64,000 nt of DNA from Sequoia sempervirens (GCA_007258455.2 VDFB02358134.1:212779203-212843202), one strand, 5' to 3'; shown: positions 43,088 to 55,500, counted from the first letter of the stretch. Made by a program: numbers and translations. The notes: generated by a model from the sequence alone, not told the origin.

Positions 43088-43990
43088 GCAAGTAGGGTTT
43101 CATAGTGCTTGAAGGCATTTGTATACTTTGATTATAAATTCGTATTTTAAACTATTGTTAGTATTGTTCATTCGAATTTCTTGTTGAAATGCGAAGGTTT
43201 CATCTGCGTTTGATAGGAATTATGTAAAAATCCTCTTGTTCATTTTACTTCATGCATGTGAGGCAACAGTGTGTTGCTTTGAGCTTTTCCGTTGTCATCA
43301 AAGCATAAAGGATAGAGGGGTTTTGTTAAAAGTTGTGGTTGTTGTCCTCGTAGGCATAAACCCGTATAGTAAACTACTTTTAGTATTATCTATTTGAATT
43401 TTTTTGTTGAAATGCGAAGGTTTCATCTGTGTTTGATAGGTATTATGTAGAAATCCTCTTGCTCATTTTGATTCATGCATGTGAGCCCTGTACAGTTTGT
43501 ATTTCTTTTATTGTTGCAAAGTGGTCCCATAAAGAGGGCTTTGGAACCAAAATTATGTCAACGTGTGCGATAATGAGAGCTTTTCAACAATGAGTCGACA
43601 GTATGTTGCTTTGAGCTTTGTCGTTGTCATGAAAGCATAAAGGATAGAGGGATTCTATTAAAAGTCGTGGTTGTTGTCCTCGTAGGCATAAATGCAAACA
43701 ATGGGAGCATAAAGAATGTAGTAGAAACCTTTTAGGTTTCGGCAAGCATAAAAATTCTGTCAGATGTCGTCGTTACTATTTTTGTATCTTGGGGTTATAA
43801 AAAACTATGTCAAAAATGTTGTAGAGTCCAAATTTGCTTTTCGCTTTTTATTCTGTTTGATACAAGAAATGCAAGTAGGGTTTCATAGTGCTTTAAGGCA
43901 ATTGTATACTTTGACTATACTATGCCAAAAATGTTGTCAAATCCAAATTACAATGTTGCCATAGAGCAGTTAAGTAATATTGCTTGATAG
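43087..43990 (+). repeat. Interior module A (direct orientation), with internal repeats
   Basis: Carries AAATGCAAGTAGGGTTTCAT twice (43087 and 43865). It holds two copies of a block that runs GTTGCTTTGAGCTTT, GTTGTCAT-AAAGCATAAAGG, ATAGAGG, AAAAGT-GTGGTTGTTGTCCT and CGTAGGCATAAA (43272-43362 and 43610-43692). The same block recurs at 45310-45400, 48380-48490 and 49330-49450 in direct orientation, and at 46585-46680, 46913-47010 and 47050-47145 inverted. Confidence 0.8.
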
Positions 43991-46239
43991 AACAGTTTTA
44001 GGCTTCATGCAAAAGAGCAGTCAAATTCATTGCTAGAAGATTTGTGGTCCAATAACCCGTCACAATTAGTTTGTGTAGTTAATCTTGTCTGCATTTATAC
44101 TTGTGTCTCTTGAACCTGGAAAAATGCTTAGTGGTGTTTAAATGGTTTTAGCTATTAGTATCCATGGCGGTAGGAGTACTTTATATTGCTATTCTTTTAG
44201 AAAAAACAAAGACATGGTTTTTGTTTTCTAATGAAAGCTTTTTACATGGTGCAATGCTCTTGGTTGGAAGAAAAGAGGTCGTGTAGTGGTCCAACTGTGG
44301 CAAACCCTTCAAGAAAGTAGTACAAGGTGAGTTTCTAGAATGAACCTTCTCTTTTGTTTACAATTGCATATAGTAGACAGAGAAAAAGGTTAATTCAAGA
44401 TTCTCACTGTATTGATTGTACTTGTAATCATATCGTTGCTTTTTGTTACAAGGACAATCTTTGCAAATGGGTATTGTGAGTGGCATATGCTGTATGGTTC
44501 ATAAAAATTAAGCAGTTGGGGTTCAAAAGTAGATATTCGTTTCAAAAAATTAACTTTTTCAAAATTTGAGAGTTTGATTCTGAATACATATGCATACTTT
44601 GATTAAAACTATTGCCTAGAGGTGCATAATTCATTAATTCAAAAATCAATGCATTTAATGGCATCTGACTAGAGGCGAGGGTGTTTGGATTGCTAATTAG
44701 TCTTTGAATATATAACAATTTAAAGAGATAAATAAGTATAATTATCCTTGGCCACATTTCACATTTTGGCTTTTCATTGTACATCTTAAATGGAAGTTGG
44801 GATTTGCATTGTTGCAATGCATTTGGATACTTTGATTGTGAAATCATAGTTTCGATCATTCTAAGTGTTATCGATTCAAACCTTTCGTTGAAATACCAAG
44901 AACTCATCTGAATCTTGGAGGCAACGTACAACTGTCTATAATTATCCTTTGTCACATTTCACATTTTGATCTTTCAATCAAAGTCAATTAACAAAGTAGT
45001 AGTTAGACCTAAAGAAGATTGAAGGACTATGCTGATAGAAAACGATATTTTGGACAATGGCTAGACAACCTGTTGAAATTGATGTACAAACTTTAGAGCA
45101 AAATGCATTTTCCCTTCTATTTATTTTCATTGTACATCTTAAATGGAACTTGGGTTTCGCATTGTTGCAATGCATTTGGATACTTTGATTGTAAAGTCAT
45201 AGTTTAGATCATTTTAAGTGTTATTGATTCAAATCTTTCCTTGAGATACGAAGGATTCATCCGAGTCTTGTAGGCAATGTACAACGGTCCTTTAGACAGA
45301 GCTTTGGAACCAATGAACTGTCATCAAGGATAGAGGAATACTGTCAAATATTGTGGTTATTGTCCTCATAGGCACACATGCAAAATTTGGAAGCATATAG
45401 AGAGCAAGTTAACTCTTCAATAATCCCATGAAACATAGTCTTTGTATGCATCCATGCATACAGGTTTGCATGTATATATGTATGCATGTAATTATGTATA
45501 TATGAATGCATGTATTTGTGTTGCCATGTATGTATGTGTATATATAATAGATTACTGTTGTATTTGCTTTAAATGCTTTTTTGTGGATGGCTCCAGCTAG
45601 CCATCCAGTCATATTGTGATTAAACAATTAAGAATAAGTGCTAAATAATTGAAGTAAAATGACCCAATTCAGTTAGCAGATCAATTTTCTTCAGTGCTTT
45701 ACATGTTAACTAAGAGATTTGAAGCTCTTGCTGTTCATTGGAAGTCTTTGAAGCTTAAATGTCACAGTATATGTAGCATTTTACCAAATAGCTCTATCAT
45801 TCATGATCATTTAGGCAAGTTCATATTTCCTTATTCATCCTTGTATTGTCCCATATCTAAATAATTAGGCAATTTCTAGTTAGCCTTTAAGTACCTACCA
45901 ATTCAAAGAAATAAATGATTGCAAATAGCTTTGTGTGCATTTGAACTATTAATCAAAGGCAACTAACAAACTAGCCCTAGAAAACCATGTTTTTGTAAAA
46001 GTGTTGAATACCATGTATTTGTGCATGGGTGTATATGAATACTATGAGTTGTGATTTGTACCATTGTGTAGCGCTTACTATTACTTGTACAACCAAGCGA
46101 TATGCAAGTTGTATTCATAGTTCATAGCATCTAGATACATTCAAGGGCAGATACAAATCAAGGTTGTTAGCATCCTGATAAGAAAGATGATGAGATATAT
46201 CCAATTAATGTATGTCACAACATCTTATAAACAATAATT
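43991..46239. other. Interior of the mosaic; no gene
   Basis: Two further diverged pieces of arm and module sequence (44610-44900 and 45120-45400). TTGCAATGCATTTGGATACT is common to 44810 and 45163. A (TGTATGCATGTA)n-like microsatellite lies at 45450-45550. Open frames such as 44955-44542 (minus) overlap these repeats and show no domain. Confidence 0.6.
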
Positions 46240-47440
46240 CCCATCAAACGCAAATGAAACCTTCACAATTCAACAAAAAAAGTTTGAATAAACAATACTA
46301 AAAGTAGTTTAAAATACGAATTTATTATCAAAGTATACAATTGGCTTAGAGCACTATGAAACCCTACTTGGATTTCTTGTATCAGACAGACTAAAAAGCA
46401 AGAAGCAATATTGCTTAACTGCTCTATGGCAACATTGTAATTTGGATCCTACAACATTTCTTGACATAGTTTTTTATAACCCCAAGACATAAAAACAGTA
46501 ACGACTACATCTAACAAAACTTTTATGCTTGCTGGCAGGGAAAAGGTTTCTACTGTATTCTTTATGTTCCCATTGTTTGCATTTATGCCTATGAGGACAA
46601 CAACCACGACTTTTAACACAATCCCTCTATCCTTTAGGCTTTCATGACAACGGAAAAGCTCAAAGCAATGCACTGTTGACTGATTGTTGAAAAGCTCCCA
46701 TTATCGCACATGTTGACATAATTTTGGTTCCAAAGACGTCTTTATGGGAACACTTCGCAACAATTAGGAAAATACAAAGTCTAGAGGGCTCATATGCATG
46801 AAGTAAAATGAACAAGAGGATTTTTGCAAAATACCTATCAAACGTAGATGAAACCTTTGCATTTCAACAAGAAATTCGAATAGATAATACTAAAAGTAGT
46901 TTAATATACGGATTTATGCCTACGAGGACAGCAACCATGACTTTTAACATAACCCCTCTATCCTTTTTTCTTTGATGACAATGAAATAGCTAAAAGCAAC
47001 ACACTATTGGCTCACATGCATGAAGTAAAAAAGTAGTTTAAAATACGAGTCTATGCCTATGAGGACAACAGCCACAACTTTAAACTGAACTCCTCTACCC
47101 TTTATGTTTTGATGACAACGGAAAAGCTCAAAGCAATACCCTGTTTACTCGTAGTTCAAGCGCTATTATTATTGCATGTGTTTAGATGATTTTGGTTCCA
47201 AAGCCCTCTTTATGGGACCATTTTGCAATAATCAATAATATATAGACTTTGTAGGGCTCATATGCATGAAGTAAAATGGACAAGAGGATTTCTATATAAT
47301 GCCTATCAAACGCAGATGAAACCTTTGCATTTCAACAAGAAGCTCGAATAAATAATACTAAAAGTGGCTTCAAATATGAATTTATAATCATAGTATAACA
47401 ATGTCTTAAAGCACTATGAAACCCTACTTGCATTGATGTT
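46240..47440 (-). repeat. Interior module A, inverted and internally triplicated
   Basis: Reverse complement of module A. The GAGGACAACA-CCACGACTTTTAA block appears three times (46585-46680, 46913-47010, 47050-47145) and AAACGCA-ATGAAACCTT four times. Hence one arm of this inner inverted pair has expanded relative to 43087-43990. A 74-codon frame (46673-46449) reads through it (VVVVVLIGINANNGNIKNTV), but no protein family is recognised. Confidence 0.8.
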
Positions 47441-47451
47441 TGCATGTGCCT

Positions 47452-47625
47452 GGTTTAAACATTTAATTATTGGTTCTTGATAATGGAATGAAATGAACTT
47501 GGACAAATGGAAATAGAATGACCCCAAGGAGTTGGAACATCAGTGTTTGTATGCCTTTACCATGATAGCAGATTTGCGTGCATGAAACTTATGTGAATCT
47601 TAAATGTCATAGTGTATGGGTGCAT
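47452..47625 (+). repeat. Direct repeat, partner at 49647-49820
   Basis: Both begin near TTTAATTATTGGTTCTTGAT and share AATGGAATGAAATGAACTTG, GACAAATGGAAATA and GATTTGCGTGCATGA. About 90% alike by eye, offset about 2,195 bp. Confidence 0.85.
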
Positions 47626-48109
47626 GTATCAAGTAGCTTGGTTCCAGGTCTTGACTCTGCAGCAACAACATCTCCTGTAACTACACAGATCTGTAGAATA
47701 ACAAAAAAATGAAACGCTCAAAGTAATCACAATTCATCTCTAGTCACTAAAATCTATATTACATGATAAACAAGCAAGAACCTTTGAGTAGATGAAGGTC
47801 ATGAACATTGAACCAATAGTAGGATAGTCACCACAACATTTAAGTTAACCTATGGTCTAGACTCCCTTTTCCATTATCAATTTTGTTACCAATTTCATCC
47901 ATGAAGAACTTTTTCAACTTCTAGATCCTACTATTAGCTATCGCTTTGAACCATGGTTTCCATTTCTTTCATCAATGGATTCCATATCTTTGATCCATGA
48001 AGAAATTCTTTAGCTTGTGCTTCCATGTATTCTATATCTTTGAGGATATTCTTCATTGATGAAATTGGGAATACAATTGATAATGGAAAAGAGAGTGTTG
48101 AGCATAGTT

Positions 48110-48400
48110 TGAAAGTTGGTGGCTAGAGGTACATAATCCATGAATGCAGATTAAATGCATTAAAATATCAGGAAAATGTGAGCGTCATGCATAAATGCAA
48201 ATTAAATGCATTAAATGACATCTGGCTGGAGGTGAGGGCGCTGGAGTGGCTTGGTGAACATGCATGGACAGGATAATTTAGTCATTTAATATAGAGTTAA
48301 GTTACTTGCTATGCATCTTTATTACTTTCTGTGTGTTGTTTTTGTGTTCTATAAGCCTGTGTTATGAAAACCTAGAATTTGCAGTTGCTTTGAGCTTTCT
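48110..48400 (+). repeat. Extra internal copy of the arm, direct orientation
   Basis: GTGGCTAGAGGTACATAATC, GCAGATTAAATGCATTAAAA, CAGGAAAATGTGAGCG, TTTAGTCATTTAATATAGAG and GTGTGTTGTTTTTGTGTTCT match 42590-42890, more diverged than the two outer arms are from each other. It suggests an older family member inside the structure. Confidence 0.75.
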
Positions 48401-48559
48401 TGCTATGGTGAAAGCATACAAGAATAAGGAATTTTGTGACCTGTTATAGTTAATGTCCTCCTAGGCACATATGCAAAATATGGAAACATATAGAATTTGG
48501 CATGAACAATGTTGGAGGAATCACATGAACAATAGAACTATTCAACACTGAACTCTATG

Positions 48560-49010
48560 CTTGTAATAATTACTGGAAATGCTGTAAATGCCATAGATGA
48601 AATAATATGAATAAAATTCTAGTTTCTGGTTTTCTTGAAATGCAATGAAAAAACTGTTATAAAGCCATAAGACAAGGTTGTGTAACATATTGCCATTCTT
48701 GTATCTAATTTCTTTGGACACAAATGCTTGACACACTTGATTGCAATAGTAACGTGTCTACGAAAGTAGGACAATAGAGATCATAACTCAGTAGTTTTTA
48801 GTGTGAGTGTATATGTATCCTGACATATATCAGCTTGATCTGGCATTCATGAATACAATTGCTATATACAGTGAAATAGCTAATTAGTATTACTATATGC
48901 AATATCCATATAACATAATAAATTGGTACAAGGCTAGAGTGACAGATCCATAAGTAAATGGATGCATGTATATGCAGTTGCATACAGGGATACGTACAGG
49001 CTTAGATGTA
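48560..49010 (+). repeat. Direct repeat, partner at 50600-51042
   Basis: The partner copies share TGAAATAATATGAATAAAAT, CAATAGTAACGTGTCTACGA, TGGTACAAGGCTAGAGTG and GGGATACGTA. The offset is about 2,040 bp, close to that of the 47452/49647 pair. A single roughly 2.1-kb direct duplication that includes the right arm could explain both pairs. Local (TATGCATG)n-like runs at 48950-49110 are simple repeat. Confidence 0.8.
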
Positions 49011-49827
49011 TACATGGCCGCATGAAAATGTGCATATGTGCATATGGACATAGAGGCATATATACATGTAAATATGCATGCATGTAACATAAGCAACATA
49101 TGGATTTGTGTATACAGGAGTGTGCGCCATACATTAGAATGCATGATGGAAAAGTCACTATAAAGTATAATGCATTAAAGCAGGCGCAAGACTTGGTTAC
49201 AGAAATAGCATAAAAATGATAAAAGCTAAACGAAAATAACCATTTATTGTCTCAAGTAACTTGTTATTGATCCAGATCTTTCCTTGAAATACAAAGGATC
49301 CATCTGAGTCTTGTAGGCAATGTACAGCTGTCCTATAAAGAGAGCTTTGGAACCATTGAACTGTCATCAAGGATAGAGGAATACTGTCAAATATTATGGT
49401 TATTGTCCTCATAGGCACATGTGCAAAATATGGAAGCATATAGAAAGCAAGTTAACTCTTCAATAATCCCATGAAACATAGTCTTTGTATGCATCCATGC
49501 ATACAGGTTTGCATGTATATTACAAGCATCTTGAACTTGACTCATGCAAATTAAGTCAATTCTATCATTAATCATAGTGATAGCAAACAAATGTTTGTTA
49601 GATGATCTCATTGTTTAAACCCTTCTTGCATTTTCTGGTTACATGTCCCTGGTGTAAACATTTAATTATTGGTTCTTGATAATGGAATGAAATGAACTTG
49701 GACAAATGGAAATAAAATGGTCCCATGGAATTGGAACATCTATGTTTACATGGCTTTACCATGATAATAGATTTGCGTGCATGAGACTTATTTGAAACTC
49801 AAATGTCATGCTCAATGTGGCATTTCT

Positions 49828-50560
49828 TGTATGAAATAGACTTCAAAACGAAAAGTTAGCTCTTCTGACCTCACTGTCCAGCGTTTTACTGTAACGACAC
49901 TCTAGAAATTACCAAATTATCACCTCAAATAACTCATTTTTGAGTCTGGACTCTACAACTATAACATATTCTGCTCAGTTGCTAGAACTCTCCCTCAGAA
50001 CACCGCTTACAGAAGACAAAAACAACACACGCAAAGTAATAGAAATGCATACCAAGTAACTTAACTCTATATTAAATGACCAAAGTACCCTGGCCACACG
50101 TGGCCTCCAAACCATCGCACCGCCTTCACCTCGAGCCACATGCCATTCAATGCATTTAATTTTTTATTCATACATTACGTACGTCTACCCGCCACCTTGA
50201 TAAACTATGTCTTTGCTTAATTTTAATTAATCAATTTTTGTACTCACAGTTTCCTGATATTTTAATGCATTTAATCTGCATTCATGGATAATGTACCTCT
50301 AGCCGCCATCTTTTAAACTATGCCTTTGCTTAAATTTATTTAATCAATTTATGCGTTCGCATTTTCCTGAATTTCTTAAAACGAAAATGATTTTTAAAGC
50401 TACTCGGACGAATAGAAAAATAGATAAATGCTAATTTTCCAATATATAAAATAGCTCTCCAAATTCAAACTATACAAAAAAAATAAGTAATATGTTAAAT
50501 CGTGAAATGTGATTGGTCAATGCTCGCAGTTAAATTCATTCCAGGTAGTTAAATCAATCT
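49828..50560 (-). repeat. Right inverted-repeat arm, about 735 bp
   Basis: Reverse complement of 42345-43087. The inner end is near CTTGTATGAAATAGACTTC at 49828; the outer end is lost in TTAAATTCATTCCAGGTAG near 50530-50560. The splice-donor-like GTAAGT of the left arm is GCTAAC here, so only the left arm keeps that feature. Confidence 0.85.
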
Positions 50561-51042
50561 AATTGGCTGATGAATTAATTGTGTTCCATAGTTGGTCATA
50601 GCCAATTATTGGAAAAGCTGTAAATGCCATTGATGAAATAATATGAATAAAATTCTAGTTTCTGGTCTACTTGAAATGCAATGACAAAACTACTATGAAG
50701 GCATAGGACAAGGTTGTGTAACATATTGGCATTTATTTAATTTCTTTGGACACAAATGCTTTACACATTTGATTGCAATAGTAACGTGTCTACGAAAATG
50801 GGATAGTAGAGATCATAATTCAGTAGTTTTTAGCGTGACTGTATATGTATCCTGATACATATAAGCTCGACCTGGCATTTACGAAAAAACTGCTATGTAC
50901 AGTGAAAGAGATTATTAGTGTTACTATATGCGATAGTCATATAACAAAGTAAATTGGTACAAGGCTAGAGTGGCACATCCAAAAAATGCATGGACGCATG
51001 TATACGCAGTTGTATACAGGGATACGTAAAAGATTAGATGAA

Positions 51043-52689
51043 AAGTTAATAACAGTTAATTATAAAACATCTTTGTACACCAAATCAATTAAACCAATCA
51101 TGGCCATTCATATGCAAAAAAAGAAAGTAACTTCTTGAAAAGGCTTTATAGACAACGAAGCAAACGCAACTGTAAACCGAAATTGCAAAATCTTTGGCAA
51201 CATCTTCCTTTCTGTTCCTTATGCTACAAATACTTAACAACCTATAGCTGTCCATATTATTTGTATCTCTTCATGTATGTTGAAGCTATCTGCTTATTCT
51301 ATTGCTTTCGCTATTATTTCATGAAAGCTCAAATGTCATAGTATATGTGGCGTAATAGCTAATAAGCCCATCTCACATTTTGCTTATGACAATTTAATTC
51401 AATAATGAATCAAGCTATTTGACTGATGAGTCAATTGAGTTCAATAGTTAGTCATAGTATTAGCAAACAAATCCTTGTTTGATGATGTCATTGTTGAATT
51501 TGCTTGTGTGTCCCTATCTACACTTTTGCTATAGCTTGAAGCAATGATGCTTCATGATTCAAGTATTAAGTGTAATTGGAAACCTTTGTTGACTTACATT
51601 CATTGATATAAATCTGTTTGGAAACCATAGTTACAGTGGTTCTTTAAGCTCGATGCAAAACAACAATATAGTTAAAAAATAAAATGCATAGCAAAAGCCT
51701 GTAGGGAACCATGTTTGCACTTGTGAATTTAAAAATTATAGAAAAAGCAATTTGCATTTAAAGAAACAAAAGTTCTTACTTGGATTGTTTTCTCGGACAA
51801 ATGAATCTACATAAGAATTATGTTTTTCTTTTTATGAATAGCATAGTATATGTCACTCACTGTACTCATTTGTCTGATTTGTCCTTGTGACAGGGATCAA
51901 TGCTTTCAACTCTATTTAAACAATCACGCACAAACTACACTAGGAAAAATTGCTTGTCCCTATCACTATTTGTACATTTTCTACAAGTATACTTGATCAT
52001 TCGATAGCAGATTACAAGGTCAGTTTTCCAAATTGTCTTTTTGCTTTTCTTGAAATGCAATTGAAATTCTTTAATATAATAACTGCATAAAGTTGTTTTC
52101 CATGTATTCATTTTGTCATCTTGTAATCCTCATTTCTTTGAACATAAATGATTTAGAGAACTGTTTCCACATATATAGATAGGAAAATGCATTATCCACA
52201 ATTGCAATAGTAATTTGTCTTCGAGCAATAGAACAAGTTTTGCTTATATGTTAATATGTTATACTTCCTCTATATAGTATCCATAGAATAGAATGAACTG
52301 CAAGCATGCAATTTTTAAACCCTGTTTCCAGTTTCAAATAGGGTTTAGAGTCATAAGTCTTTGTTTTATGTCAACTGGTTTTTACCTATATGCATTTAAG
52401 GCAATTTTTTTCATACGATTGTTTATAGCTGTGGCAAGTTGCTATGCAGTTTGCAAGTTAGTGTGCGTTTGATCTTCCTGTTTTGCAAATAAAAGCCTGC
52501 AAAGTTAATTTCAAAAGCTGACATGGCACATGAGTACAATGAATGATGTACTACATCACTCATAGACATAATGCAATATTTTTCCATGGTCTTGCTTGCA
52601 TGCAAAATGACATTAACCACAGTTTTTTTTTTTGCTCACATTGCCAATTTCACTATGTGCTTTAAACCTCTAAAGTAAAAGAAATCTGA
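51043..52689. other. No recognisable gene; scattered family pieces
   Basis: Includes ACTCATTTGTCTGATTTG and TGTGACAGGGATCAATGC, which could be a splice-acceptor-like stretch, but no exon follows. Open frames under 70 codons. Probably decayed members of the same repeat family. Confidence 0.4.
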
Positions 52690-53110
52690 AGAAAGAAACT
52701 ATTTTTTGCCTCAAGTAACTCATTTCTGGTTCTGGATTCAGTAACTATAACAAAGTCTACTAAATCACTATAAACTCTCCCAGAACAAAGACTTCCAGAA
52801 TAGAAAAACAATATGCACAAAGTAATAGTCATGCTTAACAGCTGTCTTAAGCCTATAGCAAATGGACAAAGCAGCCTGGCTATACATGTACACCAAACCA
52901 TTCCAACAGTTTTTCATTGACCCACATGCTATCTAAAGCATTTGCTTCACATGTGTACACTGTGTGCCTGCACCTTTGAGTTTCAATCTCTTTTTAAAAT
53001 TATTTAGTCAATCTATGCCTTCACTTTTGCTCAATGGACCTATGCCTTTGCATTTCCCTCAAATTTCCTAAACACAAATGATTTTAAAAGCTATTCCCAC
53101 AAATAAGAAA
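52690..53110 (-). repeat. Oldest inverted copy of the arm
   Basis: CTCAAGTAACTCATTTCTGG, ATAACAAAGTCTACTAA, AAACTCTCCCAGAACA, CAATATGCACAAAGTAATAG, ATTTTCTA-type and AAATGATTTTAAAAGCTATTC follow the order of 49930-50410, with many differences. It lies 2.1 kb outside the right arm. Confidence 0.65.
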
Positions 53111-53691
53111 AGCCATAGATCTTCTTTCATCAAACAATGCTTTTTGCATTTCCTTGATTTTCTATAAACAGAAAAGATTTGTCAAACTATTCTCTACATG
53201 GTACTTAATTCATGTTTATCTGAATAGCTTTTAAAATCATTTGTTCTTTGGAAAAAATCACTCGCTTAGAAGTACATAGCAACAAAGGAATCCAACAACA
53301 CAACACATTTAGATACCATAGACTGAGATTGACAATATGAGCAAAAAATATTCTTGTCAACCAATTGTTGCATGTAAACAAAGCTACCTCAAAATATTGT
53401 TTTGTGTTTGTGGCACTAAAAGTATACATCATGCATTGTACTCATTTATCCACTTTGGCAATGTAACAAGAATAAGTACATACAATCCTGCTGGGGGACA
53501 ATGGATAATAAGGTCAGGTTAAAGAATTAATATTATTTTCCCCTTGTGCTTCTATAAAATTGTTTGCTGTGTGGTATGTTACGTAGGCTTTTGCTACTAC
53601 TCAAGATGCATTTTCCAACATATATACAGATTATTAACTTCCAATATCCTCGACAACATGATTCATACTATCAAATGCCATTGAGTGAAAG

Positions 53692-54482
53692 GACATAGGC
53701 GACAATGTTAACAATTATAGATTTTGTAATCTAGATACTAGTGTTAAATGCTATTCATACCCAACATTTACTATTCCCAAACACATTGGGTTACATGGAA
53801 AAACAAAGAAAATAATAGACGTTGACACCTATAAATTAACAAAGCATCCCCAAATATCAAACATTGACTACGTGTGTAAGAGCGAGGGACTTTGCAGATT
53901 GAGTGCTTTTGCATACAATGTTGGTGATTGTTTGTTTGATTCATTACAACTATTTATTAAGAATCATTACACATCAATTCAATTACGAAATGGAGCTATA
54001 GATTACTTCTTGTATTGCCTTCAAAACAAGGACAAATAAGCAATAAAATCATATAACTATGAACTAGACCTTGATACTCTATATACATTGCACAAAGTAC
54101 ATGATCCACAAACATATTCCCGCAGAATGCGATTATCTGTAAAGCCACAAGCAAATTGCACAGAAAGTGAATTGTGGGGTGAACTTTTTTGCATTGACCG
54201 GATATCCAAATGGTTGAAGATACAAATATCCCTTTGGTCAAGAACAACAGCAAGAAGGTGCTTACAGCTCAATAGTTCTGATTACACAGAATCAGTCTCT
54301 ATACTATTTCATGACATGAATTCTTTAAGTGGACACTTTGAACCATTGCTAGAAATTGAAACACAAAACATAACTTTGAAACAGTCCATAAGTTCACATG
54401 AGATTAAAAAAACTATGCCCAAGGTATCCTCAAATATCAAAACATTGACAATGCCCTTAGAGCTGAAGGCCTTTGTAGATTA
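53692..54482 (+). pseudogene. OTU-like cysteine protease fragment, copy A
   Basis: The plus frame reads GDNVNNYRFCNLDTSVKCYS, then IPKHIGLHGKTKKIIDVDTY and HPQISNIDYVCKSEGLCRLS. The OTU-type start AYNVGDCLFDSLQ contains the Asp-x-Cys pair (D and C of GDCLF). After one TAA (53 residues later, where Glu stands in the other copies) come DPQTYSRRMRLSVKPQ, LWGELFCIDRISKWLKIQIS (usual W-G-(D/E)-x-x-x-L/C-x-A/x of OTU) and SLSGHFEPLLEIET. The last holds the expected catalytic His (G-H-F/Y). Spacing between Cys and His fits an OTU domain of about 130 residues. A frameshift follows at 54440. OTU domains are known from Helentrons and from some MULEs. Confidence 0.55.
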
Positions 54483-55022
54483 AGCACATTTGCATACAAT
54501 GTTGGCGATTGTTTGTTTGATTCACTTCAAGTGCTACTTAACAACTAGCACACCTCAAGTCAATTATGCAATGGAGCTATAGATTATTTCCTAGCTTGCT
54601 TCAAAAAAAAGGACAAAGAAGCAATTAAATCATATAGCAACGAACTAAATCCTGGTACTCTATATACATTGTACAAAGTACATGATCAAGAAAGATACTT
54701 GCGCAAGATGCGATTGTCTAGAAGCGCATGCATAGACCAAAGCAAATGTGGATTGTGGGGTGACAAAGAAGCAATAAAATCATATAACTATGAACTAGTC
54801 CTTGATACTCTATATACATTGCACAAAGTACATGATCCACAAACATACTCCCGCAGAATGCGATTATCTGTAAAGCCACAAGCAAATTGCACAGAAAGTG
54901 GATTGTGGGGTGACCTTTTTTGCATTGACCGGATATCCAAATGGTTGAAGATACAAATATCCCTTTGGTCAAGAACAACAGCAAGAAGGTGCTTACAGCT
55001 CAATAGTTCTGATTACACATAA
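54483..55022 (+). pseudogene. OTU-like fragment, copy B (rearranged)
   Basis: Begins with the AYNVGDCLFDSLQVLLNN segment (about 54495-54550) followed by TAG where copy C has CAG. It continues KEAIKSYSNELN, then an open 117-codon frame (54669-55022): YKVHDQERYLRKMRLSRSAC, GLWGDKEAIKSYNYELVLDT at the duplication joint, SVKPQANCTESGLWGDLFCI, KWLKIQISLWSRTTARRCLQ. The joint fuses the W-G-D block to an earlier segment, so the domain order is scrambled. Ends with TAA where copy A has GAA. Confidence 0.55.
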
Positions 55023-55128
55023 TCAGTCTCTATACTATTTCATGACATGAATTCTTTAAGTGGACACTTTGAACCATTGCTAGAAATTGAAACACAAAAC
55101 ATAACTTTGAAACAGTCCATAAGTTCAC

Positions 55129-55500
55129 ATGAGATTAAAAAAACTATGCCCAAGGTATCCTCAAATATCAAACATTGACAATGCCCTTAGAGCTGAAGGC
55201 CTTTGTAGATTAAGCACATTTGCATACAATGTTGGTGATTGTTTGTTTGATTCGCTTCAAGTGCTACTTAACAACCAGCACACCTCAAGTCAATTATGCA
55301 ATGGAGCTATAGATTATTTCCTGGCTTGCTTCAAAAAAAAGGGCAAAGAAGCAATTAAATCATATAGCAACGAACTAAATCTTGGTACTCTATATACATT
55401 GTACAAAGTACATGATCAAGAAACATACTTGCGCAAGATGTGATTGTCTAGAAGTGCATGCATAGACCAAAGAAAACGTGGATTGTGGGGTGACACGTAT
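55129..55500 (+). pseudogene. OTU-like fragment, copy C (N-terminal half)
   Basis: A 104-codon open frame: PRYPQISNIDNALRAEGLCR, LSTFAYNVGDCLFDSLQVLL, NNQHTSSQLCNGAIDYFLAC, KEAIKSYSNELNLGTLYTLY, KVHDQETYLRKM, ending TGA where copy B has CGA. After the stop LSRSACIDQRKRGLWGD can be read. The His half of the domain is absent. The sequence then changes at about 55497 into the endonuclease-like fragment. Confidence 0.55.

Larger units (their letters stand above)
42345..50560. mobile_element. 8.2-kb inverted-repeat (foldback-like) structure
   Basis: Two 740-bp arms in opposite orientation flank an interior made of repeated modules and no recognisable transposase. Interior modules also occur in both orientations: 43087-43990 matches the complement of 46240-47440. 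Diverged extra copies of the arm lie inside (48110-48400, direct) and outside (52690-53110, inverted). Long-TIR Mutator-like or Foldback elements are the closest known type. Nested insertion of several family members, or a local inverted duplication, are alternatives. No 9-bp target duplication could be identified. Confidence 0.5.

Noticed and set aside
42345..50560. Arms as LTRs of a retroelement
   Set aside because: They are in inverted, not direct, orientation, and no primer site or purine tract adjoins them.
54057..55003. Minus-strand 71-88-codon ORFs over the OTU copies
   Set aside because: The plus strand carries the recognisable domain; the duplicates keep the antisense frames by identity alone.
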